From: Begonia masoniana | Lineage: Eukaryota > Streptophyta > Magnoliopsida > Cucurbitales > Begoniaceae | Assembly (NCBI GenBank): GCA_022432975.1 | Contig: CM039508.1 | Location: 30,135,008 to 30,199,007, forward strand | Direction of reading: 5' to 3' | Length of the DNA: 64,000 bases | Shown: positions 10,632 to 23,330 of the stretch, piece by piece | How the letters are laid out: each line of letters starts with the position of its first letter | Numbering within the stretch: position 1 is the stretch's first letter | Program-made: the position numbers and the translations under genes | Notes under the pieces: generated by a model | The model's database searches: none | Told to the model about the DNA's origin: nothing | The model's input: the letters and a program-made list of their open reading frames with translations, nothing else

Positions 10632-11926
10632 TGTAGGATCGAGATTGTCTAAGAGGGGGGTGAATTAGAACTTTTTAAATTTTCTTAATTACTAACTACA
10701 AGCAGTCAACCAGTAAATATAAATAGAGAGATAGAGAGAAAAATCAACACACAGAATTTTATGTGGTTCGGCCAAAGCTTGCCTACATCCACGCTTCAAG
10801 GTTCACCCCTTGAAGATCCTTAACCTTCTCCTCAGTGAGAAAAACAGATCGGAATTCCGGGCTCCGATCAACTGTCTTTACAATTCTGGATTATTCTTCA
10901 CGGGCGATAATCCACTGCCTTATACAGATTTGAGTTTGTAATAATCAAAACGATCTAAACTCCCTCAAAGGTTAAATCTCAAGTTTAGGTTCGAGAGGAG
11001 TAGAAGAAAATACAGAGTATGAATATTTCGCAGATTAGGGCTCAAGAATAAAATTCGCAAAAGTTGGATCTTCGTGCTCTAACCTTGGCTTAAATACTCT
11101 GTCTTATTTTCAGCTCAGAATTGAATGCTTCTTTCTTCAAATGGAAAATGTTACCGTTGGGAAGCATTCGTACTAGATCAGGTAGTCGTTGCCGTCTGTA
11201 GTTGCAAGTCATCGTCGCCATTAAAGTTCTGGAGTTAATGCTGAAAACGACGTCACTGTAGCTTCGCGGCTATTTTGAATTCTGGCGGAAGATCATCGGT
11301 GGAAGCAGCTTTAAAAGCTATCGGCATGAGTATCTTCAAAAAATCCATCGGTAGATGCAACACGATAAGTCATCGGCAGATGCACGCTTTGAAGTCCATC
11401 GGCAGATGCAATCTTGACAGCGCCATCGGCAGATGCAGCTTTAAAACGTGATCGGCAGATACAGCTTCAAATGCCATCGACAGATGCAGCTTCAAACGCC
11501 ATCGGCAGATACAGCTTCAAATGCCATCGACAGATATAGCTTCAAACGCCATCGGCAGATGCAGGCTTGAAGTTCCATCGGCAGATACAAGTTGATATGT
11601 CATCGGCAGAAGCATTCTTTTCTTTGTCGTTTAGCGATCGGTTTAAGGAACTCTTCTTTGTCGTTTAGTGATTGCCATCGGGATGTGTTGCTTCAAATCC
11701 CATCGGCAGAAGCACTTTGAGACTCATCGGCAGATGTAACTTATTTAGCCCTGTACACTTAACCCGATTCATTAGACAACTAAAATACCATTTTCAAGGG
11801 TATTTCCACAAGATTAAAATCAATGCATAATTCAATATTCTCATTTTATAAACATAATCAAATTACTTACTTATCATTCAAATACATCATCAAAAACATA
11901 TTTAGACTTGAACTCTATTTAAGTCA
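10632..11926 (-). repeat. Copia-1 3' LTR (1295 bp)
   Basis: Starts TGTAGGATCG and ends AAGTCA in + coordinates. On the coding strand this is TGACTT...CCTACA, a TG..CA terminus. It contains an array of about 25 bp units (CATCGGCAGATGCAGCTTCA type) at about 11290-11620. It carries one array unit fewer than the other LTR. Confidence 0.95.
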
Positions 11927-11946
11927 ACAATCTCCCCCTTTTTGAT
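11927..11946 (-). promoter_or_regulatory. Copia-1 polypurine tract
   Basis: On the coding strand a run AAAAAGGGGGAGATTGT lies directly before the 3' LTR, the usual plus-strand primer of Copia elements. Confidence 0.85.
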
Positions 11947-12225
11947 GATGACAAAATATTAGCATCAATTTGATAAAATGTTACTCTCCCCCATAATCCT
12001 AGCTCCCCCATAGCAAATGCATATATTCTTAAAAACAAACACGGAGCATACCAGAGTTTCAAAAACATGCATATCCAATATCAATCAAATATATATTCTC
12101 CCTCATTGACATTATCAAAAACAATCAGAGAGACAACAGAAATAATGGATTCAACACAATTCAGAAAACCATCAGAGTAATGGCATTAGTAAATCAAGAA
12201 ATGTGTACACATTAAATCAAGTATT

Positions 12226-14346
12226 TTATTTAAAGAAGGCTACAAAATGTGTCCAAAAAGCTTGGCTAATCCAAGCGGGCACTTCACAGTTCGAATTGAG
12301 ATAAGCATCTACAAGTGCTGGAAGTGAGTGAATATCAAGAGAGATGAGTGGTTGATAAGGCACGAGTTCCAGGCATGAAGTAGTCTCTGGCTGAGGAGCA
12401 GCAGAGGTAGAGGGGCCTTGATACACCACCATGTCCATACATGGAGGAGTTTCGACAGAAGGACCAGCAGTAGACGCATCAGGAGGAGAGAATGCAAATT
12501 CAGCCTCCTGAAGATCCAGCGACATGAAACGCACATCTTCATAAACTTCAGGCCGGGAAAATGGAAGAAAAAGATCTTCATAGCAAGCCACTGAGACACT
12601 GATTGAACTGGATGAATCAGGTTCGGGTGCAGGAGTCAGATTGTCAATTGAAGATCGGAGTGACTAAAGTTCCCTAACAACCATTCGCCTATCAGCATCC
12701 ACTTTCTGAGACAACAAACCAAGACCTGTATCTAAATCTGTGCGCATGACTTGGTGATTCTTGGCTAGCTTGGCATCTAGAGACTGGTCAATCCTACTTT
12801 CAATGGAGCTGAGAGCAGTCTCAATGCGGTCAATAGAAGCCTTCAGCTCATTATACTGAGTCTCACTCATCGAAAATCTCCTCTGATAAATTAGAGGAGT
12901 GGCAGGTGGTACTGAGGGAATGGGTGAGAATATTGGTACTTGAGGAGTGAGGGGGATAGGTGGAAGGGCAGGTAGTGAAGGCATCAAAAGTGCAGGTGAA
13001 GGAGGTGAAGGGATTGGGACTTGAGAAGCAGTTGGACTTGGAGGAGGTAATTGGACTGAAGGAGGTGGTTGGACTGGTGATAGAGGAGAAATATCCTGTT
13101 GGACTGGAGATGGAAGAGCAATATCCTGTTGGACTGGAGATGGAGGAGCAGGAGGCAGAGCCGGTAATAGAAGGGCAGGTGGAGGAGATGAAGGATTCTC
13201 TGGAAGGGGTAGAGGCACAGATGAAGGAGTAGAGATTGCCTCTGAAACATGGGCTCTAGAGATAGGGGCACGACGCCTTCGCACTAGAGGAGGAGGTTGG
13301 AAGCTAGAAGCCTGAGATTAAGAAGGGGAATTACCAAAAGCAGGTATCTCAGAGTCATCTTCTCCTTCAGCAGTGGACTCTTCTGGCAAGATAAGTTGTC
13401 TCTTCCCCTTTTTGGCAACTGCGGCCTTAGTAGTATTTCTCTTAGGAACATTCAAAACAAGCTCCCCTGTTCTTGTTCTCTTTATTTCCATTTTGCTCAG
13501 AGTGGTCTTGGAATAATAACTTGTGGGTTGAAGACGAAAGGGGTCCTCATCCTCTGGAAATACAACCTCAAGCTGCATAAATATCCTCATGAGAAGCAGG
13601 TTGTAGGGAAAGGAGGTAGCCCTGGATGTCACAGCCTGAATCATCCTTCGAACCACAACATATCTAAGATTGAAGAGGGCCTTTTGGAATAGTGCAAACA
13701 GAACAAAAAGCTCCATGGCACTCACCTCATCATGGTGACCACCCTTAGGGACAATATTGTACCCTATCATCTGATGAAATAACCTGGCTCTTGCAATCAG
13801 GTGTTTGCCTTTAAGATGGTCAGGGGTATGGTTTGGGTCTAGAACTATAAGCTGTAGAAAACTGAGACCCTCAGAGGTACCAAAGAAAGGAGGCTCAGAG
13901 CCGGTCATATACTGGTAAGGGCGGCTATCTAAATGGGAGCACTCCAAAAGGGCATTCATGAACTGGGGGGTAATCTCTATATGTTTGCTATACACATAGC
14001 TCCTTATAATAGAGAAATCCGAAGTAAAACTCATATTTGCATAGAACATTCTGATTGCCTCAGGGTAATAGTATGATTCTACTTCAAATAAATCTAATAA
14101 CCTGAGATCCTTCAAGGGTTCTATAATATTCATTCCTGCTAAATCATCAAAGTAAATCCCTCGACTGGGGATTAAAGTTTTGTACCTATAGTCGTCATGG
14201 TACCTTAACTCAGCAGCCTTAGAGAGAAAGAAGAGAGATGGCCACTCTTTGGCATGAGGAATCTCTCGGGGAGGACGTGCTGATACTTTAGCCTTCTTCT
14301 TGGCCGGTTCTTTAGCAGCGCGAGAAGATGAACCCGGAAACTCCAT
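12226..14346 (-). pseudogene. Copia-1 extra ORF: plant-transposon-domain protein with coiled coil, two stops
   Basis: One frame of 706 codons in the position where SIRE elements carry an env-like gene. It has in-frame stops at 13318-13320 and 12664-12666. The N-terminus has a basic KKKAK stretch. Residues about 30-270 form a globular domain with PFFGTSEGLSFLQ, HLIARARLFHQMIGYNIVPK, GGH and a later LLLMRIFMQLEV; this resembles what plant annotations call 'putative plant transposon protein'. Then come a basic linker, a proline-rich region, a coiled coil (YNELKASIDRIETALSSIES) and an acidic tail with two YQG/YQP motifs. No signal peptide or membrane helix is seen, so it does not look like an envelope protein. 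Function unknown. A related protein is encoded at 45760-49705. Confidence 0.8.
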
Positions 14347-14701
14347 TGAAGGAATAGGACTTGCGACAGAGAGAACTGGTAGGGCAGGGGTTTTTAGAAA
14401 GAGCGCGAAATGTGAAGCGTCCTTGAGAAGAAACAGAGTTTAAAAAGAGTAGGGAATCGCCCGATGAGATGAAGTCACACGTGTACGACCATTAGTTCGA
14501 TGGGTCACACGTGTCGGAAGATTGAAAGTACATCATCCGATTCCTACCGATAGATGTGCATCTTCCGATGCCCATTGAACAACATTGCTTCTACCGATGC
14601 ATATACATCTTTCGATGCCCATTGAACAACATTGCTTCTACCGATGCCCTCACAACTAAAAACAGCTCTATTACACAAGATTCACCAACAGAGAAATAAT
14701 C
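14347..14701 (-). other. Spacer between RNase H and the extra ORF of Copia-1
   Basis: Leader of the extra ORF. At 14556-14650 a 47-bp unit (CCGATGCCCATTGAACAACA and flanks) occurs twice in tandem, with the same CCGATG/CATCGG theme as the LTR array. It contains no ORF. Confidence 0.55.
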
Positions 14702-17700
14702 TTAGTTTTTATCTACCCGAATGAGGCCTAACCTTATTCTAATATTATTGAAAGATTTTTCATCCAAAGGCTTGGTAAAGATGTCTGCTAGTTGGTCTGC
14801 TGAATTAACAAATTCTAAGGATATATTTCCTCTTTGAACATGATCACGAATGAAGTGATATCTAACATCAATATGCTTAGTTCTAGAGTGCTGGATAGGA
14901 TTTTTGGAAATGTTAATTGCACTGGTGTTGTCACACCTAATAGGAATCCTATCATAAAGCAGATTATAGTCTTCTAGAGTTTGCTTCATCCAGAGCATTT
15001 GTGCACAGCAACTGCCTGCAACAGTATATTCACGCTCAGCAGTTGACAATGCAACAGAGTTCTGTTTCTTAGAGTACTAGGAAACAAGAGATTCACCAAG
15101 GAATTGACAGGTTCCACTGGTGTTTTTCCTATCTACTATACTTCCAGCATAATCAGAATCTGAGTATCCGATTAGATCGAAAGAAGTACCTTTAGGATAC
15201 CATAACCCTAAGTCAGGAGTTCCACTTAAATATTTAAAAATCCTTTTTACAGCAGTTAAATGAGACTCCTTAGGGGCAGCTTGAAATCTAGCACAAAGAC
15301 AAACACTAAATAGAATATCTGGCCTACAAGCAGTCAGATATAACAAGGATCCAATCATGCCACGATATTTCTTAATGTCCACACATATACCATTTTCATC
15401 TTTGTCCAATTTGGTTGTGGTACTCATGGGAGTTCTAGAAGATTTGACAGATTCTAAACCAAATTTCTTTAGAAGTTCCTTGATGTATTTTTCTTGACAG
15501 AAGAAAATTCCATCAGGAGATTGACTAATCTGAAATCCTAAGAAGAATTTTAACTCCCCCATCATACTCATCTCAAATTCACTTTGCATGAGGGAGGAAA
15601 ATTCATTACACATGTTGACATTAGTTGATCCAAAAATAATGTCATCAACATAAATTTGTACTAACAGAATATCCTTATCCTGTTACATGGTAAACAGAGT
15701 TGAGTCGATGTTACCCTTTTTGAAATTCCTTTCCTCAAGGAAGTTCCTCAACCTATCATACCAAGCTCTAGGAGACTGTTTAAGTCCATAAAGTGCCTTC
15801 TTAAGTCTATACACATAATCAGGTTTTGCAAAATCTTCAAATCCTAAGGGCTGCTCTACATAAACTTCTTTCTGAATATACCCATTTAAGAAAGCACTCT
15901 TCACATCCATTTGGAAGAGTGTGAAGTTTTTGTAGCAAGCATAGGCTAAGAGCATCCTAATTGATTCTAATCTAGCAACAGGTGCAAAGGTTTCCTCAAA
16001 ATCTATTCCTTCTTCTTGATTGTAACCTTTAGCAACTAGTCTAGCCTTATTTCTAACAACAATCCCATTTTCATCTAATTTATTCTTATAAACCCATTTT
16101 GTTCCAATAATGGGATGATCCTTAGGCCGTAGAACAAGTTCTCATACATTGCTCCTTTCAAATTGATTTAGCTCCTCTTGCATAGCTAAAATCCAATTCT
16201 CATCATTCTCGGCCTCTTCAAACTTCTTAGGCTCTATTTGAGAGATAAATGCCATATTGGCACAGAGATTCCTAAGAGATGATCTAGTCTTAACTCCTAG
16301 AGAAGGATCACCTAAGATTTCATCTATTGGATAGTTTCTGACATATTTCCAATCTCTAGGGAGAGTAGGATTTTCATCATTGACAGGAACAATATCTAGA
16401 GAAGTAGATGAGGGTTCTAAGGATTTTTCTACTTATAGTGAATCTGAGGGTTTTTCTAAGGAAAGAGAGTCCAAATGATTTTTCAAAGTGACATCCTCAT
16501 CCACATTGATTGTGGGTTGAGGGGACTCATCAAAGTTAACATGAACTGTTTCCTCTATAACTAGAGTTCTCCTATTGAATACTTTATATGCTTTACTAGT
16601 AAGAGAATAACCAAGAAAAATTTCAAGATCAGATTTGGAATCGAATTTTCCTAAGTTATCCTTAGTGTTGAGAATAAAACATTTACTACCAAAGGCTCTA
16701 AAGTATTTAACTGAAGGGGTTTTGCCATTCCAAAGCTCATAGGGAGTTTTCTCAAGAATAGGTCTTATTGAGACCCGATTAAGCACATAACAGGCTGTTG
16801 CAACAGCTTCAGCCCAGAAATACTTAGGAAGAGAATTCTCATTGAGCATAGTTCGAGCTAGCTCTTGGAGAGACCTATTTTTCCTCTCAACAACACCATT
16901 TTGCTGAGGGGTTCTAGGAGAGGAGAAATTGTGCTCAATTCCATACTTGAGACACAAGAGTTCAAATCTCTCATTTTCAAATTCTCCACCATGATCACTA
17001 CAAATAGCAACTATGGTGAGCTCCTTTTCATTTTGAACTCTTTTCCTAAAGCTAGAAAAAGTATCAAAAGTCTCATCCTTAGACTTCAGAAAGAATACCC
17101 AGGTGAATCTAGAGAAGTCGTCAACAATGACATAAGCATAGAATTTTTCACCTAGACTAGCTATATTGGAAGGACCGAAGAGGTCCATGTGGAGAAGTTG
17201 GAGAGGCTTGGAAGTTTAAATTGCATTCTTCGATGCAAAGGAACTTTTGATCTGCTTACCCATTTGGCAGGCTTCACAGACCTTATCCTTTTCAAAGGAT
17301 ATCTTAGGAATCCCTCTAACTAAATTATCCTTAGTAATCTTAGCTAAGGTATCCATTCTTATATGTCCTAATCTCCTATGCCAAATCCAGCTATCATTAG
17401 AGGAATTAACAGCAAAACATTTTTCAGTATCACAAACAACATTATCTAAGTCAATAATATAGATATTTTCTTTCCTAAAGCCAGTAAACAGAATTTTGCC
17501 ATTTGCAGCATCTTTAATTATGCAGGAATTTGACTTAAAAGTCACCTTATATCCTTTATCACATAACTGGCTAATACTAAGTAAATTATGTTTCAATCCA
17601 TCAACTAATAACACATTCTCAATAACAGAATTAATACTGTTACCTATATTGCCTATGCCAACAATCTTGCCCTTTTGGTTTCCCCCAAAAGTAATACTGC

Positions 17701-17821
17701 CCTTCTTCTTATTGACACTAGCAAACTTGGTTGAGTCTCCCGTCATATGTCTTAAACAACCACTGTCAAGGTACCACTGATTCTTTCCGGGAGAGCAGTC
17801 AACCTGCAAAACAGTGATCAA
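14702..17821 (-). pseudogene. Copia-1 pol: protease, integrase, reverse transcriptase, RNase H
   Basis: Order on the minus strand: aspartic protease site WYLDSGC (about 17770), GAG-pre-integrase WHRRLGHIR, integrase core with MDLFGP, DHGGEFEN and NGVVERKNRS (about 17190-16830), RT with [15 protein letters not shown] (about 15920) and YVDDIIFG (about 15650), and RNase H ending in ADQLADIFTKPL. The open stretches are interrupted by stops at 17216-17218, 16433-16435, 15683-15685 and 15077-15079, and a frameshift separates it from gag near 17820. All domains are otherwise complete and in normal order, so it is a recently inactivated copy. Confidence 0.95.
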
Positions 17822-19383
17822 ACAGTCTTCTTAGGTACCCAAATCTTTTGGGTCCTAGTGTTAGTTTTGGTTCCTTTGGGAACCCATTGCAACTTACTAC
17901 CAGTTTTCATATTATTTGTTTTTAAAGGACATACAAAGGACTTATGTCCTACTTCATTACAGGTATGGCAAGTAGTCGGTTTGACAAAGAAATTCTTAAA
18001 AACTTTTCTCTTATTGAACTTATCATAGCCTAAACCTGCTTTATCATGAGTAGTTCTATGATTCCCTATTAGCAATATTAAGTTCTTGCTACCATTTGAG
18101 AACCAGAGAACAAGTTTATTCCAATATTCATTTGTCTTCTTAAGTTCAGTAATTTCTTTTATATGCAAGTTCACTTCTTTAGCATGCTTCTCAATTAGAC
18201 TTGCATTTTCCTTTTTCAATGTATTGTATTTAGCCTTTAACATGCCAAACTGTTTAACTAAATCGTTAAAGGCATCAACCATATCCCCATCATCATCAGA
18301 CTCACTCTCACAAGAAGAAATGCTAACCTCATTATCGTGAGCCATGAAGCAGAGGTTGGCTACTTCCTCATTTTCTAAAGAGGAGGTGTCGCCTTCACTG
18401 TCATCCCAAGTGGCCTTCATAGCCTTCTTCTTAAATTTCTTGGGATATTTCTTGGCTTGTGGACAATCTGCCTTCATGTGGCCAGGCTTGCCACACCCGA
18501 AGCATGTGATTTCTTTCTCCTTATGAGATTTCTCACCCTTTAGAAATCTTCTTCCCTGCATTCTTTTTCTCTGAAGGAACTTGCTGAACCTCCTTGTAAT
18601 GAGGGCTATATCCTCATCATCTTCTTCTACTTCTTCTTCAGATTCTTCATTTTTGCTTGAAGAGGCTTTCAGAGCAATATCCTTCTTTTTGTTGATCTCC
18701 TTTTCTTTGAGATCTTCCTTATCATTGGCCCTCATGGTTATCTCATGAGTCATCAGAGAGCCAATGAGCTCTTCCAGCTTGAGCACCTTTAGATCCCGAG
18801 CTTCTTGTATTGCTGTCACCTTTGGTTGCCAGGCTCTGGGTAGGCATCTCAAAATTTTTCTTACCTGTTCTTCACCTGAGTAAATCTTACCGAGAGCTTT
18901 TAAACCATTAGTAATGTTAATGAAACGAGTAAACATATATGAAATAGTCTCATCCTTTAACATGGTAAAAAGTTCATATTCGTGAACTAACATATTTAAC
19001 TTGCTCTCTTTCACCTGATTTGTGCCCTCGTGTGTGACCTCTAATAAGTGCCAAATCTCTTAGGCACTCTCACACCCTTGTACTCTATTAAATTCATCTC
19101 TATTCAGAGCACAGTACAGGGTGTTTATAGCCTTGGCATTTAAACTCAAGTTTTTTTTATCTGTATCATTTAGTTCATGTGAAGCTTTGGGGATCTTCGC
19201 ACCATTCTCTGTTTTGACAGCAATGTAAGGACCATTTTCTATGTTATTCTATAGTTCATAGTCCACAGCTTGAACGAATATTCTCATTCTGGACTTCCAG
19301 TAGACATAATCACTCCCATCGAAGAAAGGAGGTCTATTTGTTGCTTGACCTTCTATTTGTGTGGTGTTAGTGTTGAATGCCAT
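17818..19383 (-). pseudogene. Copia-1 gag with two CCHC knuckles and two stops
   Basis: Starts at ATG 19383-19381 (MAFNTNTTQ), shortly after the primer site. It has the Copia gag signature (FFDGSDYVYWKSRMRIF) near the start, a charged coiled region, the zinc knuckle CFGCGKPGHMKADCP near 18500, and a second knuckle CHTCNEVGHKSFVCP near 17960. In-frame stops lie at 19249-19251 (codon 45, where a tryptophan is expected) and 19060-19062 (codon 108). Only the part from 19014 on is open. It forms the capsid/nucleocapsid precursor in active relatives. Confidence 0.93.
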
Positions 19384-19438
19384 TGTGAAAATATATAACA
19401 CAGAGTGTTTAAACACAGCTTAGACAATGATAACCTCA

Positions 19439-19451
19439 CTCTGATACCAAT
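19439..19451 (-). promoter_or_regulatory. Copia-1 primer binding site (initiator tRNA-Met)
   Basis: On the coding strand TTGGTATCAGAG follows the 5' LTR after a two-base spacer. This complements the 3' end of plant initiator tRNA-Met, the standard Copia primer. Confidence 0.9.
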
Positions 19452-20772
19452 TGTAGGATTGAGATTGTCTAAGAGGGGGGTGAATTAGACCTTTTTAAAT
19501 TTTCTTAATTACTAACTACAAGCAGTCAACCAGTAAATATAAATAGAGAGATAGAGAGAAAAATCAACACACAGATTTTTAAGTGGTTCGGCTAAAGCTT
19601 GCCTACATCCACGCTTCAAGGTTCACCCCTTGAAGATCCTTAACCTTCTCCTCAGTGAGAAAAACAGATCGGAATTCCGGGCTCCGATCAACTGCCTTTA
19701 CAATTCTGGATTATTCTTCACGGGCGATAATCCACTGCCTTATACAGATTTGAGTTTGTAATAATCAAAACGATCTAAACTCCCTCAAAGGTTAAATCTC
19801 AAGTTTAGGTTTGAGAGGAGTAGAAGAAAATACAGAGTATGAATATTTCGCAGATTAGAGCTCAAGAATAAAATTCGCAAAAGTTGGATCTTCGTGCCCT
19901 AACCTTGGCTTAAATACTCTTGTCTTATTTTCAGCTCAGAATTGAATGCTTCTTTCTTCAAATGGAAAATGTTACCGTTGGGAAACATCCGTACTAGATC
20001 AGGTAGCCGTTGCCGTCTGTAGTTGCAAGTCGTCGTCGCCATTAAAGTTCTGGAGTTAATGCTGAAAACGACGTCACTGTAGCTTCGCTGCTATTTTGAA
20101 TTCTGGCGGAAGATCATCGGTGGAAGCAACTTTAAAAGCTATCGGCATGAGTATCTTTAAAAAATCCATCGGTAGATGCAACATGATAAGTCATCGGCAG
20201 ATGCACGCTTTGAAGTCCATCGGCAGATGCAATCTTGACAGCGCCATCGGCAGATGTAGCTTTAAAACGTGATCGGCAGATAAAGCTTCAATTGCCATCG
20301 GCAGATGCAGCTTCAAACGCCATCGGCAGATGCAGCTTCAAACGCCATCGGCAGATACAGCTTCAAATGCCATCGGCAGATACAGCTTCAAACGCCATCG
20401 GTAGATGCAGGCTTGAAGTTCCATCGGCAAATACAAGTTGATATGTCATCGGCAGAAGCATTCTTTTCTTTGTCGTTTAGCGATCGGTTTAAGGAACTCT
20501 TCTTTGTCGTTTAGTGATTGCCATCGGGATGTGTTGCTTCAAATCCCATCGGCAGAAGCACTTTGAGACTCATCGGCAGATGTAACTTATTTAGCCCTGT
20601 ACACTTAACCCGATTCATTAGACAACTAAAATATCATTTTCAAGGGTATTTCCACAGGATTAAAATCAATGCATAATTCAATATTCTCATTTTATAAACA
20701 AAATCAAATTACTTACTTATCATTCAAATACATCATCAAAAACATATTTAGACTTAAACTCTATTTAAGTCA
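19452..20772 (-). repeat. Copia-1 5' LTR (1321 bp)
   Basis: Counterpart of 10632-11926 with the same ends. The internal 25-bp CATCGGCAGATG array at about 20110-20460 holds one more unit than the other LTR. It contains the motif TTTGTCGTTTAGCGATCGG (near 20469), which recurs in unrelated LTRs of the window. Confidence 0.95.
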
Positions 20773-21470
20773 TAAGAAACGATTATGTACATCTTCAGTT
20801 GTGTGAATGTTATATTGTTTGCACATATGAAAAATGACAATAGGGCCGTGATGATTGTACAGGCTGACTGTCGGTCGCCAGTCGTTTGGGTCACGAGCTA
20901 GATCTTTGGATTGCTGTTATGGTTTCTTTCAGTCTTATGATGTAACGTCCTTTGATGCTCCAAGTACAATATTGTTCGCTTTGTGTTGAAGTCTGCACGG
21001 ATTTGTTTTTAGGGTTAACCCAAAACGCATTGTACTAAGTAGGTAGGGGAACTCTTCTTATAAACTATGCATTTTCCACTCTCTCAAGTGATGTGGGAAC
21101 CCTCAAACTGAGCCCTCCTAGCTTTTACATGGCGGCTGTCAGAATCTCTACCTCTATAGGGCTAGATGTCCTTGTCAGCCACACTTTTGATTGGTTAGTG
21201 ACTATGATATCATTTGTAACGTCTCCATGTGCTCCCAGTACAATATTGTATGCTTTGGACCGAAGCTCTTACAAATTTGTTATTGGTGTTAGCCCAAAAT
21301 GCATTATACTAGGTAGGGAGGGAAACTCTACTTATAAACTATACATTTTTCACTCTTCCAAACGATGTCAGATTGTGCACACCCCCTGGTATGACCTGAG
21401 CTTTCACACTGAGTTCTCTTAGCCTTCACATGACAGACTATCATAATTGGGCCCTAGCTAATTAATGAAT
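20773..21470. repeat. Tandemly duplicated LTR-like segment
   Basis: Two diverged copies, about 20942-21130 and 21217-21400, share AGTACAATATTGT, a GCATT(G/A)TACTA motif, CTTATAAACTAT and a GATGT box in the same order. The block with CTTATAAACTATGCATTTT looks like a promoter-proximal LTR part. There is no coding content; the short ORF at 21093-21422 spans the repeat and has no motif. Confidence 0.55.
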
Positions 21471-21726
21471 TTTATAAGATTTCCGTCGTTGTTTAGTTAA
21501 ACTTCAAATTAAGGGTTTGATGATTCATCAAGAATATTTGATATGTGGGTTATGTTTTACTTAGTCAGATTATTGCCTGTTGTGTTTGGATATTTCTTTG
21601 TGGAATTCTCTTATCTTGACAATGAGTGCGATGAAATTTGATATTTTGATATTTCCCAATGGAATACAAGGCTTCAGTTATGGCAAGTGAAGATATAGAT
21701 TTGCTCGTACAAATGGATTTGCGTTG
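21471..21726. other. Unassigned AT-rich stretch
   Basis: Between the duplicated LTR-like segment and the broken end of Copia-2. No ORF or repeat recognised. Confidence 0.4.
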
Positions 21727-23330
21727 TTAGATCTTGATAAAATGTTCATGTCTTGCAATGAAGAGAAAATTCATAAGATCAAAAAACTCTATCTTTGATA
21801 CGTATGCATTTCTCAAATTATATTTTACAAGACATTCTAAAGGAGCAACTGTCTGATCAGATTCACTTAATCCCATATTCTGGTTACTCAACCTTAGAGT
21901 CTCCACCTCAATGTGATTCTCTGGTTGTTCATTGTTAACACTCTCCTCCACCTGCTTAGATGTATCAAGTGAATTACAAGGAAATGTCGACTCATCAAAG
22001 ATGATATCTCTACTAATCAAAATTTTAACACCTCAAGAATCCCTTTTCTCACAATCTGTACCATTTAGTGCCCTGTTGTTGTTGATAACCAATGAACACA
22101 CACCTTGTTGATCTTGGATCTAACTTACCTTCTTTTGTGTGTACATATGCAACACATCCAAAAACTCTAAGGTGACTTAAATCTGGTTTTCTACCATTCC
22201 ACATTTCAATAGGACACTTGAATTCAAAGCACTGTAAGGACTCCTATTTATCAAATAGGTGGCAGTACTTAAAGCCTCACCCCAAAAACCCTTTGGAAGC
22301 TTAGAGGTGAACAATAAGCACCTTACTTTCTCAAGCAAGGCTCTGTTCATTCTCTCAGCAACACCGTTTTGCTGAGGAATATGTCTAACTGTTCTATGTC
22401 TAAGAATCCCATTAGTTTTGCAAAATGAATCAAATTTATTATTATAGAACGCTAGACCATTATCGGTCCTCAGTCCTTTAAGTTTCCTTTCGGCTTGGTT
22501 TTCCTCTAAAGTTTTTCATTCCTTAAATCTGTCAAAAACTTCATCCTTAGATTTTAACAAATAAGTCCACACCCTTCTTGTAAAATCATCTACAATAGAT
22601 AAGAAATATCTATTTCCACCATGTGTATGGTGTTTTTCAGGACCCCACAAGTCAGCGTGTATATAGTCTAATTTATTTTTAGACATATGAACACCCTTTT
22701 TAAATTAACCTGTGTTGTTTACCTAACACACAAGTTTCACAAAAACTAAGGTTAGAAATTTTATCATTTTCAAGTAGGCCTTCTTTATAAAGAAGATCTA
22801 ACCATTTTTGACTCATGTGCCCTAATCTAAGATGCCATTTTTTAGTAGCATTAGAAACAGAGTCATTCACAATAATATTAGAGGAAGAAATATCATGAGA
22901 ACCATTTAAAATATATAGACCAGATTCTTTATAACCAGAAAGTACTAGTTTCTGACCTTTATAAACCTGCAAGTTAGAATCAATTGCTTTAAACCAACAA
23001 CCAAGCTCATCAAGAGTTCCAAGAGAGATTAGATTTCTTTTAGTTTAGGAATATATCTAACATTTGTTAGTTTTATTCTTTTATTGTCACTCATAAGCAA
23101 AAATACAGTTCATATTCCCTTAACAGAACATGACTCATTATTACCGTATAAACAGTTTCACCAACAGAATCATACAATTCAGAAAAACACAGTTTATTAA
23201 GAGACATGTGAAAAGAACAACCAGAATCAAGTATCCATATATCAGAATTTAACATTTGTTTCCTCTTCATGTTTTTCCTATTCATTTTTCCACTTAAAAC
23301 AATTTTTCTTAATATGACCAACTTTATCAC
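21727..23330 (-). pseudogene. Copia-2 protease-integrase remnant
   Basis: Minus-strand pieces in order: protease site WILDSGCSFHM (near 23240), GAG-pre-integrase WHLRLGHMSQKW with CETCVLGKQHR (22700-22972), a decayed integrase core (about 22240-22690, recognisable HRTNGMAERMNR-like and AFWGE-like text only after frameshifts), and the C-terminal ISRDIIFDE linker (22020-21727). The catalytic region is interrupted by several breaks. No RT follows. Confidence 0.85.

Larger units (their letters stand above)
10632..20772 (-). mobile_element. Copia-1: SIRE/Maximus-like LTR retrotransposon with extra 3' ORF
   Basis: The element is 10.1 kb and reads on the minus strand: 5' LTR 19452-20772, tRNA-iMet primer site, gag, protease-integrase-RT-RNase H, an extra ORF, polypurine tract, 3' LTR 10632-11926. 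The LTRs are nearly identical apart from a gain or loss of one unit in an internal array, so insertion was fairly recent. All coding regions nevertheless carry in-frame stops. No matching 5-bp target duplication is visible: the flanks are GAGAC on the left and TAAGA on the right. The order integrase then RT is diagnostic for Copia. Size, two gag zinc knuckles and a long 3' ORF place it near the SIRE/Maximus lineage. Confidence 0.95.

Noticed and set aside
12960..13692. Plus-strand ORFs of 90 and 131 codons
   Set aside because: Antisense shadows of the proline-rich and globular parts of the Copia-1 extra ORF.
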